64,000 bases of DNA, taken from the NCBI GenBank assembly GCA_039725955.1, contig CP091034.1:3162001-3226000 (forward strand). Direction: 5' to 3'. The position numbers and the translations under genes were made by a program. Below are positions 1 to 7,874 of the stretch, in pieces (within the stretch, counting starts at the first letter, position 1; every line of letters starts with the position of its first letter). The notes under the pieces are model-generated. The model was not told the DNA's origin. It saw nothing but the letters and a program-made list of their open reading frames with translations, and did no database searches. The DNA comes from Sinorhizobium sp. B11. Its GTDB lineage: Bacteria > Pseudomonadota > Alphaproteobacteria > Rhizobiales > Rhizobiaceae.

Positions 1-4
1 CGGA

Positions 5-1870
5 CTATTCGTCGTGGGAGAGAATAATATCGAGGAAGGCGTCGCCGTAGCGCTCGAGCTTCGACTGGCCGACACCGGAAATGCCAAGCAACTCCTTGCG
101 GCTGCGCGGCCGCTCGGTGGCAAAGGCAATCAGCGTCGTATCCGGGAAGACGACATAGGGCGGCACGCCGAGCGACTTGGCAATCGACATACGCTCGGTT
201 CTCAGCGCTTCGAAGAGCGAACCATCCGCCCCCGAAAGCCCGGTCCTGCGCTCCGCGCGCTCGGTTTTCTTTGCTCTTCGCTCCGAGGGAGCGCGGTCCT
301 TGCGGAAAAAGACTTCGCGCTCGCGTTTGAAAACGGCCCCCGCCTCGGGTTCGAGTTTCAGGGCGCCGAAGGCTTCATGATCGACGCGGATCAGCCCCAT
401 CGCCATCAGCTGGCGATAGACCGATTGCCAGGTACGAACAGCAATGTCCTTGCCTGCGCCGAAAACCGGCATATCGACATGGCGGAAGCGTTCCGTCTTC
501 TCGTTGACGTTGCCGACAAGCACATCGATGACATGGCCGGCGCCGAAACGCTCGCCGGTGCGGTAGATCGCCGCCAGCGCCTTGATCGCCGCTTCCGTCC
601 CATCCCAGGTCTCGACCGGCTTCAGGCAAGTATCGCAGCCGCCGCATTTGCCGCCATGCGCTTCGCCGAAATGCGCCAGGATTGCCTGCCGCCGGCAGGA
701 GGCCGTCTCGCAGATCGCCAGCAGCGCATTCAGCTTGCCGCGTTCGATGCGCTTGATCTCGTCGGCCGCGCTACCCTCGTCGATCATCCGCCGGCGCTGG
801 ATCACATCGGCCATGCCATAGGCCATCCACACCTCGGACGGCAGGCCGTCACGCCCGGCGCGGCCCGTCTCCTGATAATAGGCCTCGACCGAGCCCGGCA
901 GATCGAGATGGGCGACATAACGCACGTTCGGCTTGTCGATGCCCATGCCGAAGGCGACGGTCGCAACCAGGCAGAGCTCTTCTTCCTTCAGAAACGCATC
1001 CTGGTTGGCATCGCGCAGCGCCCGATCCATGCCGGCATGATAGGGCCGCGCCCGGATACCTTGCGTGTTCAGCCAGTCCGCCGTCTCCTCCACCTTGGCT
1101 CGCGACAGGCAATAGACGATACCGCTATTGCCCTTGTGGCCGGAGAGAAAGCGCAGGAGCTGCTGGCGCGGCTGGTCCCGCTCGACGATTTCATAGGAGA
1201 TATTCGGTCGGTCGAAGCTTGTGGTGAAGACCGCGGCATTATCGAGCATCAGCCGCTCGATAATGTCTTCCCGCGTATGCGGATCGGCCGTCGCCGTCAG
1301 CGCAATACGCGGGACGCCTGGATATTGCTCGGCGAGCTTGCCGAGTTCGCGATATTCCGGCCGGAAATCATGACCCCATTGCGAAACGCAATGGGCCTCA
1401 TCGATGGCAAAGAGCGCAATCTTCGCGCTACCGATCAGTTCGCGGAACCCATCCATGAGGATGCGCTCGGGCGTGACATAGAGCAGGTCAAGATCACCGG
1501 AGGAAATACCGCGACGGATGGCGACATATTCTTCACGCGAAATGGAGGAGTTCAGCGCCGCGGCCCGAATGCCGAGCTGCTTCATCGCCTCCACCTGATC
1601 GCGCATCAGCGCAATCAGCGGCGAAACGACGATGCCGAGACCCGCGCGGCAAAGCGCCGGGATCTGGAAGCAGAGCGATTTGCCCGCACCTGTCGGAAAG
1701 AGCACAACCGCATCGCCGCCAGCAACGACATGCTCCACCACTTCCTGCTGCCTGCCACGAAAGGCCGAATAGCCATAAACGCGCTTCAGCACGTCGAGCG
1801 GCTTGGCCGCACTTGAAAACAGCGCATCGGATGCGGAGAAGGATGTTTCGCTTTGCTCGGCCTGCGACAT
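5..1870 (-). CDS. recQ: ATP-dependent DNA helicase RecQ
   Basis: A 621-residue RecQ-family 3'-5' DNA helicase for recombination and stalled-fork repair. The N-terminal half is a superfamily 2 helicase core with the Walker A motif PTGAGKS, the DEAH box in AIDEAHCVSQWGHDFRPEY, and a motif VI region YYQETGRAGRDG. A zinc-binding RQC region follows (CETASCRRQ ... CGGCDTC). The last ~80 residues resemble an HRDC domain. The length is normal for a bacterial RecQ. Its ATG overlaps the dnaG stop by one base (TGATG), so it is probably translationally coupled to dnaG. The TAG stop is five bases from the window edge, so what follows is unknown. Function is assigned from family motifs. Confidence 0.96.
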   Translation of the reverse strand: MSQAEQSETSFSASDALFSSAAKPLDVLKRVYGYSAFRGRQQEVVEHVVAGGDAVVLFPTGAGKSLCFQIPALCRAGLGIVVSPLIALMRDQVEAMKQLGIRAAALNSSISREEYVAIRRGISSGDLDLLYVTPERILMDGFRELIGSAKIALFAIDEAHCVSQWGHDFRPEYRELGKLAEQYPGVPRIALTATADPHTREDIIERLMLDNAAVFTTSFDRPNISYEIVERDQPRQQLLRFLSGHKGNSGIVYCLSRAKVEETADWLNTQGIRARPYHAGMDRALRDANQDAFLKEEELCLVATVAFGMGIDKPNVRYVAHLDLPGSVEAYYQETGRAGRDGLPSEVWMAYGMADVIQRRRMIDEGSAADEIKRIERGKLNALLAICETASCRRQAILAHFGEAHGGKCGGCDTCLKPVETWDGTEAAIKALAAIYRTGERFGAGHVIDVLVGNVNEKTERFRHVDMPVFGAGKDIAVRTWQSVYRQLMAMGLIRVDHEAFGALKLEPEAGAVFKREREVFFRKDRAPSERRAKKTERAERRTGLSGADGSLFEALRTERMSIAKSLGVPPYVVFPDTTLIAFATERPRSRKELLGISGVGQSKLERYGDAFLDIILSHDE

Positions 1871-3846
1871 CAGTGGCTCGCAGCGCCCTTGACGCGGCCC
1901 GAGAGCACACCGAAACCGTCGATGATGGCTTCCTGGTTTTCCAGCCGCAACGCCTCATAATGCACTTCCTGCGAGGCGCGCATCAGGCGGTCTATCTCGG
2001 AATCATCCCCAGCTTCGGTCGCCTGGGCAATGTCGCGCTCCAGCTCGATCTTCTGCCAGCGCAGATCCTTGGCGCGCTTGTGGAACGCAAGCGCCTGGCG
2101 GTAACCCTCGCGCGCGTCTTCCATCGCTGCCTCCTCCGTTGCCGTCCAGAGCCGGGCATTGCGCACCTGCTGGTCGAGGTTTTTCAGGAGCGGCGCAAAA
2201 CCCGCAACGTCGAGGCATTCCAGGAGATAGTCGCGCGTCAAATGCGGCCCGGCAACGACGGCGGCCGCGCCCAGCATCGCCGACCACAGCTTCTGAAGCT
2301 CGCGATTGTCGTAGTCGATGGCGGCAATCTCGTCGTAGTCGTCGAGCATCAGCGACGGATGATTGATCACGGTCAGCGCGAGCACGCATTCTCTCAGCGC
2401 CGCATTGTCCTGATGGCCGCGCACGAGGCCCGAGCGGGTCAGGCGATCCGATGCAGCAACGGGGGTACGAGGCCCTGCAGGAGCACTGCCCTTCTGTCCA
2501 CGGAAATTGCCGCCGCCGAAATTGCGCCGTTCGCCGCCTCCGCGATTCTGGAACTGCGGCTGGAAGAAGCTGTTCAGCCGGTCGCGCATGTCCTGCTGGT
2601 AGTGGCGGCGCACATTCTCGTCGGCAATCACCGCGACGAGCTGTCTCAGCCGCGCTTCCAGCTCGGCGCGCGCTTCCGGAGTATCGAACTTTCCGCTGCG
2701 GGCTTCACGATCCCAGAGCATTTCCGAGAGCGGCTTGGCCTGCGCCATGACCTTGTCGAACGGGGCCCTGCCCTCGTGCTTGACGAGATCGTCCGGATCC
2801 TTGCCATCGGGCAGCAGGGCAAAACGCACGCTGCGTCCGGGTTTCAGGTGCGGCAACGCCAGATCGGCAGCGCGGTTGGCCGCACGAATGCCGGCGCCGT
2901 CGCCATCGAAGCAGAGCACCGGCTGCGACGTCATCTTCCAGAGCAGATCGAGCTGGTTTTCGGTCAGCGCCGTGCCGAGCGGCGCGACGGCGTTTTCGAC
3001 GCCTGCCTGATGCAGCGCGATAACGTCCATATAGCCTTCGACGGCAATGATCGTGCCTTCGCCATTCGCGCCCTGCATCGAGCGGCGCGCCCGCGCGAAA
3101 TTGTAGAGCACGTTGCCCTTGTGGAAGAGCTCGGTCTCATTGGAATTGAGATATTTCGCCGGCGCATCCGGCGACATGGCGCGCCCGCCGAAGGCGATGA
3201 CCTTTTCGCGCGAAGACAGGATCGGGAACATGATGCGGTCGCGGAACCGGTCATAGGAAACAGGCACGTTCTCGTGCACGACAAGGCCGCAAGCCTCGAT
3301 CTGCTCCTTGCTGACACCCTTGCCGGCCAGGAATTCCTTCAGCGCATTGCGGCTGTCAGGCGCAAAACCGAGCCGGAATGTCTCGATCGTACGCCCCGTC
3401 AGGCCGCGATCGCGCAGATAGGCGCGAGCACGGGCGCCATTGGCCGTCTGCAACTGATCCTGAAAGAACTGCGTTGCCATTTCCATGACATCGAGAAGCG
3501 AGGTGCGCTCCTTCTCCCGCCTTTCCATCTGCGGATCGGCAACCGGCATCGGCACGCCGGCCATATCGGCAATCGTCTGCACCGCCTCGGGAAAACTCTG
3601 GCCCTCGAGCTCGGTGAGGAATCGGAAATGATCGCCGGTAACGCCGCAGCCGAAGCAATGGTAGCGGCCCTTGCGATCTTCGCAATGGAAGCTCGGCGAT
3701 TTCTCGCCATGGAACGGACAGCAGGCCCAATAGTCGCCACGCGACACATTGGTCTTGCGCTTGTCCCAGCTCACACGCCGCGCAATCACGTTCGAAATGG
3801 GAACGCGGTCGCGGATATCGTCCAGGAAGGTGGGGGAAAAGCGCAT
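1870..3846 (-). CDS. dnaG: DNA primase DnaG
   Basis: Synthesises RNA primers at the replication fork. The protein starts MRFSPTFLDDIRDRV and carries the N-terminal CHC2 zinc ribbon (CPFHGEKSPSFHC ... CFGCG), then the TOPRIM catalytic core with EGYMD and the acidic DGDGAG motif, then a C-terminal helicase-interacting region. The start at 3846 gives 658 residues and is preceded by an AGAGGTAGAG ribosome-binding site; the longer open frame to 3966 lacks a good site and extends past the conserved N-terminus. The gene directly downstream is recQ, with a one-base overlap. In many bacteria rpoD follows dnaG, so this neighbour is notable. Confidence 0.97.
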   Translation of the reverse strand: MRFSPTFLDDIRDRVPISNVIARRVSWDKRKTNVSRGDYWACCPFHGEKSPSFHCEDRKGRYHCFGCGVTGDHFRFLTELEGQSFPEAVQTIADMAGVPMPVADPQMERREKERTSLLDVMEMATQFFQDQLQTANGARARAYLRDRGLTGRTIETFRLGFAPDSRNALKEFLAGKGVSKEQIEACGLVVHENVPVSYDRFRDRIMFPILSSREKVIAFGGRAMSPDAPAKYLNSNETELFHKGNVLYNFARARRSMQGANGEGTIIAVEGYMDVIALHQAGVENAVAPLGTALTENQLDLLWKMTSQPVLCFDGDGAGIRAANRAADLALPHLKPGRSVRFALLPDGKDPDDLVKHEGRAPFDKVMAQAKPLSEMLWDREARSGKFDTPEARAELEARLRQLVAVIADENVRRHYQQDMRDRLNSFFQPQFQNRGGGERRNFGGGNFRGQKGSAPAGPRTPVAASDRLTRSGLVRGHQDNAALRECVLALTVINHPSLMLDDYDEIAAIDYDNRELQKLWSAMLGAAAVVAGPHLTRDYLLECLDVAGFAPLLKNLDQQVRNARLWTATEEAAMEDAREGYRQALAFHKRAKDLRWQKIELERDIAQATEAGDDSEIDRLMRASQEVHYEALRLENQEAIIDGFGVLSGRVKGAASH

Positions 3847-3849
3847 CTC

Positions 3850-4190
3850 TACCTCTTGCAGAACATCCATATAAGCAGCTTTGCCGCGCCGCGCCACGAA
3901 ACTTCTGCCGTAAATCCCGCTTTTCACAGGGCGCGAGAGATTGTCACAAATGCCTGCCAATGCCACTCAACAACCTGTTATCGGACCCTCACAGGGGGTG
4001 CGACATTTTTGACATTTTCCAAGTCGGGAGAGGTCGCCGATATCAATTTTGCCGAAAGCTGTAACAACAAAATAACAGTTAGAAACAATATGTTAAAAGA
4101 AACATTGCGGGATTGAACAGGCTTTCTCGGCATGCGTGGCCTAACCACATTGTCGCGTCCGGAAAGGCCGAATCCAGGATTATTATATTT
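3850..4190. other. Intergenic region upstream of dnaG
   Basis: About 340 bases between the dnaG start and a structured transcript candidate. It must hold the dnaG promoter on the minus strand; a TATATGG stretch read leftward near 3870 could be a -10 element, but no convincing -35 was found. The right half is AT-rich (around 4060-4200). No open frame with a credible start and codon usage was seen. Confidence 0.4.
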
Positions 4191-4194
4191 TTGT

Positions 4195-4389
4195 AATTTG
4201 AATAAGCCGGGGGCTGGCCATAAGTTCGATCTCAACAAAGCGATCCCCAAGCGAGGCACCATCCCTACCCCCGGCGCCGCCTCGCAAGGGTGCCTTTGCA
4301 AATACCCGCCGGCTTGGGTTTCGACCCTGCGTCGCTGACGGAAGCAAAGAGCAAGAAGGCAGGAGCGCCCCCAGCTCCTGCCTTCTTTA
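4195..4389 (+). ncRNA. Candidate structured small RNA or leader transcript
   Basis: No coding frame is convincing here, but the plus strand is rich in complementary segments. GCCGGGGG at 4206-4213 matches CCCCCGGC at 4268-4275; GCGAGGC at 4251-4257 matches GCCTCGC at 4278-4284 (an alternative fold); GGGTTTCGACCC at 4317-4328 forms a small hairpin. The stretch ends in a 12-bp terminator stem. An AT-rich TATTATATTT at 4181-4190 could be a -10 element. I do not recognise the family; it lacks the signatures I know for 4.5S, RNase P or tmRNA. The 5' end is a guess. Confidence 0.4.
4355..4389 (+). terminator. Strong intrinsic terminator
   Basis: A perfect 12-bp stem GAAGGCAGGAGC / GCTCCTGCCTTC (4355-4366 with 4374-4385) and a 7-base loop, followed by TTT and an AT-rich tail. 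Its right end lies about 70 bases before the first possible start of the next gene, so it ends a transcript made from 3.9-4.3 kb rather than following a known coding gene. Confidence 0.85.
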
Positions 4390-4458
4390 TTTTGGGCTTA
4401 TGCGCTGCAGCTTTTATTGAGCTTTACCTTACCAATTAACCCCTGAAATACAAAAGCA

Positions 4459-5409
4459 TTGACACTTCCAATAGGCGTGGCAAATGAATGCGCGGAAATC
4501 CTGGACAGCGCTATGGCCTACACCGCAGAAAATCTTGCAGCCAACGATAATTTTCTTGCTGCAATTCTTCATTGTGCCAATGAAATGCTCGCGATTTATC
4601 GCGACAGCCCGCGTATTGCGTCGATATTCGCAGCACAGCAGCGCTGGCTGATGGCGCATACAGGTTTTGCTCTCTACTACGGCTATCCTGGTGATGAGAA
4701 GCGCGGCCTCTATTCCGGCCGCTTCATCGATTTTGTCATGCAGAACAAGATCGCCAGCCGCAACACGGCAGCCGCCTTCGTGCAGGAAATGCTGGCCTAC
4801 CGTTTTCTGCGCCCCATTCCGGGCGATGACAAACGCACCCGCTTTCTTGAGCCGACGGAAACGGCGGAGCACCATTTCACCAAATGGCTGGTCGCCCACC
4901 TGATGATTCTGGATAGCCTGGATGGCGGCAGCCGCGCAGAAAATCTGACGGCCGATCCCACGTTGATCGCCCGCCTGCAGCCGCTCATCGCCAAGAAGAT
5001 CATCGAAACCGAAGCTGTGCGCGATCCGGGCGCTACCTTCAATCTCTTCAACTGGGCCAATTCCGGCGGCCTCGTGATGGATTATCTGATATCGCGCCTG
5101 CCAGGCTTTCCGCGTTCTGCCGACCGCATCATCGTCGGTCCGGTGTCGCTGCGCGAGATTCGCGACCAGTTCATGATTTCCAACACGCATCTGAAACGCC
5201 TGCTCACACAGGCCGCCGAGATGGGAAGCGTGGGCTGGACCGAGCCGCCGAGAAAGGGCGATTTCTGGCTCTCGCGCGGTTTCGTACTCGAATATTGGAA
5301 CTATCAGGCGGCGAAATTTGCCATCATCGATTCTGCCGCCGAAGCCGTGCTTGGGCCTGCAGTCGAAGAACAACCGCAGGCAAGACGTCTTACTTCAAGA
5401 GCTCTTTGA
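4459..5409 (+). CDS. Conserved hypothetical protein with possible C-terminal winged helix
   Basis: Up to 316 residues, family not recognised with certainty. The body is mostly alpha-helical. Residues ~225-290 (SLREIRDQFMISNTHLKRLLTQ ... DFWLSRGFVLEYW) look like a helix-turn-helix or winged-helix segment, so a regulatory role is possible. The start is uncertain: the longest frame begins at TTG 4459, with GTG 4477 and ATG 4513 as alternatives, none with a strong ribosome-binding site. A TTGACA sequence lies exactly at 4459-4464 and might be a promoter element, which would favour a later start. The 3' end overlaps the convergent GatB/YqeY gene by 20 bases. Confidence 0.75.
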   Translation: MTLPIGVANECAEILDSAMAYTAENLAANDNFLAAILHCANEMLAIYRDSPRIASIFAAQQRWLMAHTGFALYYGYPGDEKRGLYSGRFIDFVMQNKIASRNTAAAFVQEMLAYRFLRPIPGDDKRTRFLEPTETAEHHFTKWLVAHLMILDSLDGGSRAENLTADPTLIARLQPLIAKKIIETEAVRDPGATFNLFNWANSGGLVMDYLISRLPGFPRSADRIIVGPVSLREIRDQFMISNTHLKRLLTQAAEMGSVGWTEPPRKGDFWLSRGFVLEYWNYQAAKFAIIDSAAEAVLGPAVEEQPQARRLTSRAL

Positions 5410-5842
5410 CCGTACCGGAAGCCTTGGCGAAATCCATCTGGCCCGCATAGCGCTCCTTCAGAGCAGCCATGATCTTGCCCATGTCCTTCGGCCCTTCAGC
5501 GCCGACTTCCTTGATGATGGCGGCGATATTGGCACGCACCTGATCGTCGGAAAGCTGCTTCGGCATGAAATCCTGGATAACGACAATTTCTGCGCGCTCC
5601 TTGGCTGCAAGCTCGGGACGGGCGTTCTCTTCGTAAATCTTCGCCGACTCATCGCGCTGCTTCACCATCTTGGCGAGGATCTGCAGCACTTCGTCATCGC
5701 CCGCCTCTTCCTTGCCGATGCCACGATTGGCGATGTCGCGATCCTTGATCGCGGCCTGGATGAGGCGGATGGTGCCGAGACGGTCCATCTGCTTCGCCTT
5801 CATGGCTTCCTTGAGCTGGGTGGCGAGTTGATCGCGCAGCAT
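5390..5842 (-). CDS. GatB/YqeY domain protein
   Basis: A 150-residue member of the YqeY family, which shares the tRNA-binding C-terminal domain of the GatB amidotransferase subunit. It begins MLRDQLATQLKEAMKAK and has the family features RLIQAAIKDRDIA and the C-terminal GKIMAALKERYAGQMDFAKAS. The exact role of stand-alone YqeY proteins is unsettled; tRNA-related binding is presumed. The start at 5842 is chosen because the longer open frame reads into non-conserved sequence. It is divergent from carA, with ~370 bases between, and convergent with the preceding hypothetical gene. Confidence 0.92.
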   Translation of the reverse strand: MLRDQLATQLKEAMKAKQMDRLGTIRLIQAAIKDRDIANRGIGKEEAGDDEVLQILAKMVKQRDESAKIYEENARPELAAKERAEIVVIQDFMPKQLSDDQVRANIAAIIKEVGAEGPKDMGKIMAALKERYAGQMDFAKASGTVKELLK

Positions 5843-6056
5843 ATCTTTACTCCTTCTGAAGCACCGGGCCGAAAAGTGTGAGAGAGCTTTTCCGATAGGC
5901 CGATGCTTGAACAAAAACTTCAAGCGGCGAATCCGTTTCCCGGCCCGCCGCTCTGGAATGGCGCTTTCATAAACCACGTCGATGTGTGGGATCAAATAAA
6001 TTGCGAGAATCCCGGCAATATCGGCAGGAAAAGTGCCGCAATCTGCAGTACAAAGA

Positions 6057-6085
6057 TTGACCTAGGCAGAGAGCGTGGCTATCTA
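6057..6085 (+). promoter_or_regulatory. Candidate carA promoter
   Basis: TTGACC at 6057-6062, a 17-base spacer, and TATCTA at 6080-6085 make a good sigma-70-type promoter about 125 bases before the carA start. The rest of 5843-6210, between yqeY and carA, shows no gene. Confidence 0.6.
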
Positions 6086-6210
6086 CCGCCACCTGCACCA
6101 AAATTCGTGATCAGGCGTCAAACGCGGCCAAAGCCGCGCGCCTGCACCTGCGAGATCAAATGGCCGGCTCGCGTTGCCAGAACGCCAAGCCCGCCGGAAA
6201 CGGGATGAAG

Positions 6211-7416
6211 ATGACCGCGACAGCACCCTGGACAACCGAAAAGCCGACCGCCCTGCTCGTTCTTGCCGACGGCACCGTCATCGAAGGCAAGGGTATCGGC
6301 GCAACCGGCAAGATCCAGGCGGAGGCCGTCTTCAACACGGCACTGACCGGCTACGAGGAAATCCTCACCGACCCCTCCTATCTCGGCCAGATCGTCACCT
6401 TCACCTTCCCGCATATCGGCAATATCGGCACCAATGACGAAGATATCGAAGACCTGACGCCGGCAGCACGCCATGGCGCGGTCGGCGTCATCTTCAAGGC
6501 CGATATCACCGAACCTTCGAATTACCGCGCGGCAAAGCATCTCGATTCCTGGCTGAAAGCCCGCGGCATCATCGGCCTTTGCGGCATCGACACCCGCGCA
6601 CTGACCGCCTGGATCCGCGAAAACGGCTCGCCCAACGCCGTCATCGCTCACGAGCCCTCCGGCAATTTCGACGTCGAAGCGCTGAAGGCAGAGGCCAAGG
6701 CCTGGAGCGGCCTCGAAGGCCTCGACCTCGCCAAAATCGCTTCGTCTGGCCAGTCCTCGCAGTGGTCGCAGACCCCCTGGGTTTGGGACGAGGGCTATGG
6801 CGAACTCGGCGCTGCCGACACGAAGTACCATGTCGTCTGCCTGGATTACGGCGTGAAGCGCAATATCCTGCGCCTCTTCGCCGGTCTCGATTGCAAGGTC
6901 ACCGTCATGCCGGCAACGACGAGCGCCGAGGACGTGCTTGCCCTGCAGCCCGACGGCATCTTCCTGTCGAATGGCCCCGGCGATCCGGCAGCTACAGGCG
7001 AATATGCCGTTCCCGTCATCAAGGATCTGATCAAGACCGATATCCCCGTCTTCGGCATCTGCCTCGGCCACCAGATGCTGGGCCTTGCGCTCGGTGCCAA
7101 GACCGAGAAGATGCACCAGGGCCACCACGGCGCGAACCATCCGGTCAAGGATCACACGACCGGCAAGGTCGAGATCGTCTCCATGAACCACGGCTTTGCA
7201 GTCGACACGAAGTCGCTGCCCGAAGGTGTTGAAGAGACTCACGTATCGCTGTTCGACGGCACCAATTGCGGGTTGCGCGTCCTCGGCAAGTCGGTCTTCT
7301 CCGTCCAGCACCACCCGGAAGCCTCTCCCGGCCCGCAGGACAGCCACTACCTCTTCCGCCGCTTCGTCAACATGGTGCGCGAGAAGAAGGGCGAACCGGC
7401 ACTCGCCGAACGCTGA
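6211..7416 (+). CDS. carA: Carbamoyl-phosphate synthase small subunit
   Basis: The glutaminase subunit: it hydrolyses glutamine and channels ammonia to CarB for carbamoyl phosphate, a precursor of arginine and pyrimidines. At 401 residues it is of usual size. The N-terminal CPSase small-chain domain (TGYEEILTDPSY, CGIDTRALT) is followed by a class I glutamine amidotransferase domain with the nucleophile motif FGICLGHQ and the HHPEASPGPQD triad region. ATG 6211 gives the N-terminus MTATAPWTTEK; ATG 6205 is also possible, and both lie behind GGAAACGGG. carB lies 9 kb downstream on the same strand, so the subunits are not in one operon. Confidence 0.97.
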   Translation: MTATAPWTTEKPTALLVLADGTVIEGKGIGATGKIQAEAVFNTALTGYEEILTDPSYLGQIVTFTFPHIGNIGTNDEDIEDLTPAARHGAVGVIFKADITEPSNYRAAKHLDSWLKARGIIGLCGIDTRALTAWIRENGSPNAVIAHEPSGNFDVEALKAEAKAWSGLEGLDLAKIASSGQSSQWSQTPWVWDEGYGELGAADTKYHVVCLDYGVKRNILRLFAGLDCKVTVMPATTSAEDVLALQPDGIFLSNGPGDPAATGEYAVPVIKDLIKTDIPVFGICLGHQMLGLALGAKTEKMHQGHHGANHPVKDHTTGKVEIVSMNHGFAVDTKSLPEGVEETHVSLFDGTNCGLRVLGKSVFSVQHHPEASPGPQDSHYLFRRFVNMVREKKGEPALAER

Positions 7417-7427
7417 CATCAGATCAA

Positions 7428-7452
7428 GGCCCGCACAATGCGGGCCTTTTTC
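7428..7452 (+). terminator. carA terminator
   Basis: GGCCCGC (7428-7434), loop ACAAT, GCGGGCC (7440-7446), then a run of Ts. It lies 12 bases after the carA stop. Confidence 0.9.
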
Positions 7453-7464
7453 TTTGCCCGCGTA

Positions 7465-7495
7465 TTGACCTCAACTTAACTTGAGGAATTACAGA
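7465..7495 (+). promoter_or_regulatory. SoxR-box-like operator and promoter of the monooxygenase gene
   Basis: A perfect dyad CCTCAA-N6-TTGAGG at 7469-7486 overlaps a TTGACC -35 element (7465-7470). A TACAGA -10 sits at 7490-7495, leaving a 19-base spacer. Dyad sequence, placement between -35 and -10, and the over-long spacer are those of promoters activated by the redox sensor SoxR (MerR family). The start codon of the downstream gene is at 7532. soxR itself is not in the window. Confidence 0.8.
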
Positions 7496-7531
7496 ACTGC
7501 CTGCAACACATCATATGCAGGAGAAGACTGG

Positions 7532-7852
7532 ATGAGCGGAGCTTTCTACAGGATAGACAAATTCATCGTGCCGGCTGCGGCGCGCGAAGAATTTCTCGTC
7601 AATGTGATGATGACCCATAAGGTGCTGGAGGCACAGGACGGCTTCATCAATCATACGGTGCTGGAACAGATTGCCGGTCCCGGCGAATTCAATTTCGTGA
7701 CTGTTGCCGAATGGGAAAGCGCCGATGTCGTCGAACGCGTTCGGGCAGTCATTGCCGCAGCCCACAAGGCGGCCAATTTCGATCCTCAGGAAATGTTCGC
7801 GCGGCTCGGAATTCGCGCCGATATCGCCAGCTACAAACCGGTTGCGGCCTGA
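7532..7852 (+). CDS. Antibiotic-biosynthesis-monooxygenase (ABM) domain protein
   Basis: A 106-residue single-domain protein of the ABM / YgiN-like dimeric alpha-beta barrel family, members of which oxidise quinols or other aromatics without a cofactor. Characteristic parts are FYRIDKFIVPAAAREEFL, DGFINHTVLEQ and FVTVAEWESADVVERV. The start at 7532 has an AGGAGAAG ribosome-binding site at ~7518-7525; the frame upstream is not conserved. A SoxR-box promoter precedes it, suggesting induction by redox-cycling compounds. ABM genes are known SoxR targets in Pseudomonas and Streptomyces. The substrate is unknown. Confidence 0.85.
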   Translation: MSGAFYRIDKFIVPAAAREEFLVNVMMTHKVLEAQDGFINHTVLEQIAGPGEFNFVTVAEWESADVVERVRAVIAAAHKAANFDPQEMFARLGIRADIASYKPVAA

Positions 7853-7874
7853 CAGCTGAGATATGACGGCCGGC

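Noticed and set aside
14..1816. 600-codon open frame on the plus strand opposite recQ
   Set aside because: Antisense shadow in GC-rich DNA. recQ has complete helicase motifs, while this frame has no recognisable domain and no ribosome-binding site.
1813..4116. 767-codon open frame on the plus strand opposite dnaG
   Set aside because: Shadow of dnaG. It runs past both ends of the real gene and has no family motif.
4317..4331. GGGTTTCGACCC resembling a tRNA T-arm
   Set aside because: No acceptor stem, D arm or anticodon arm fits around it; it is part of the structured transcript candidate.
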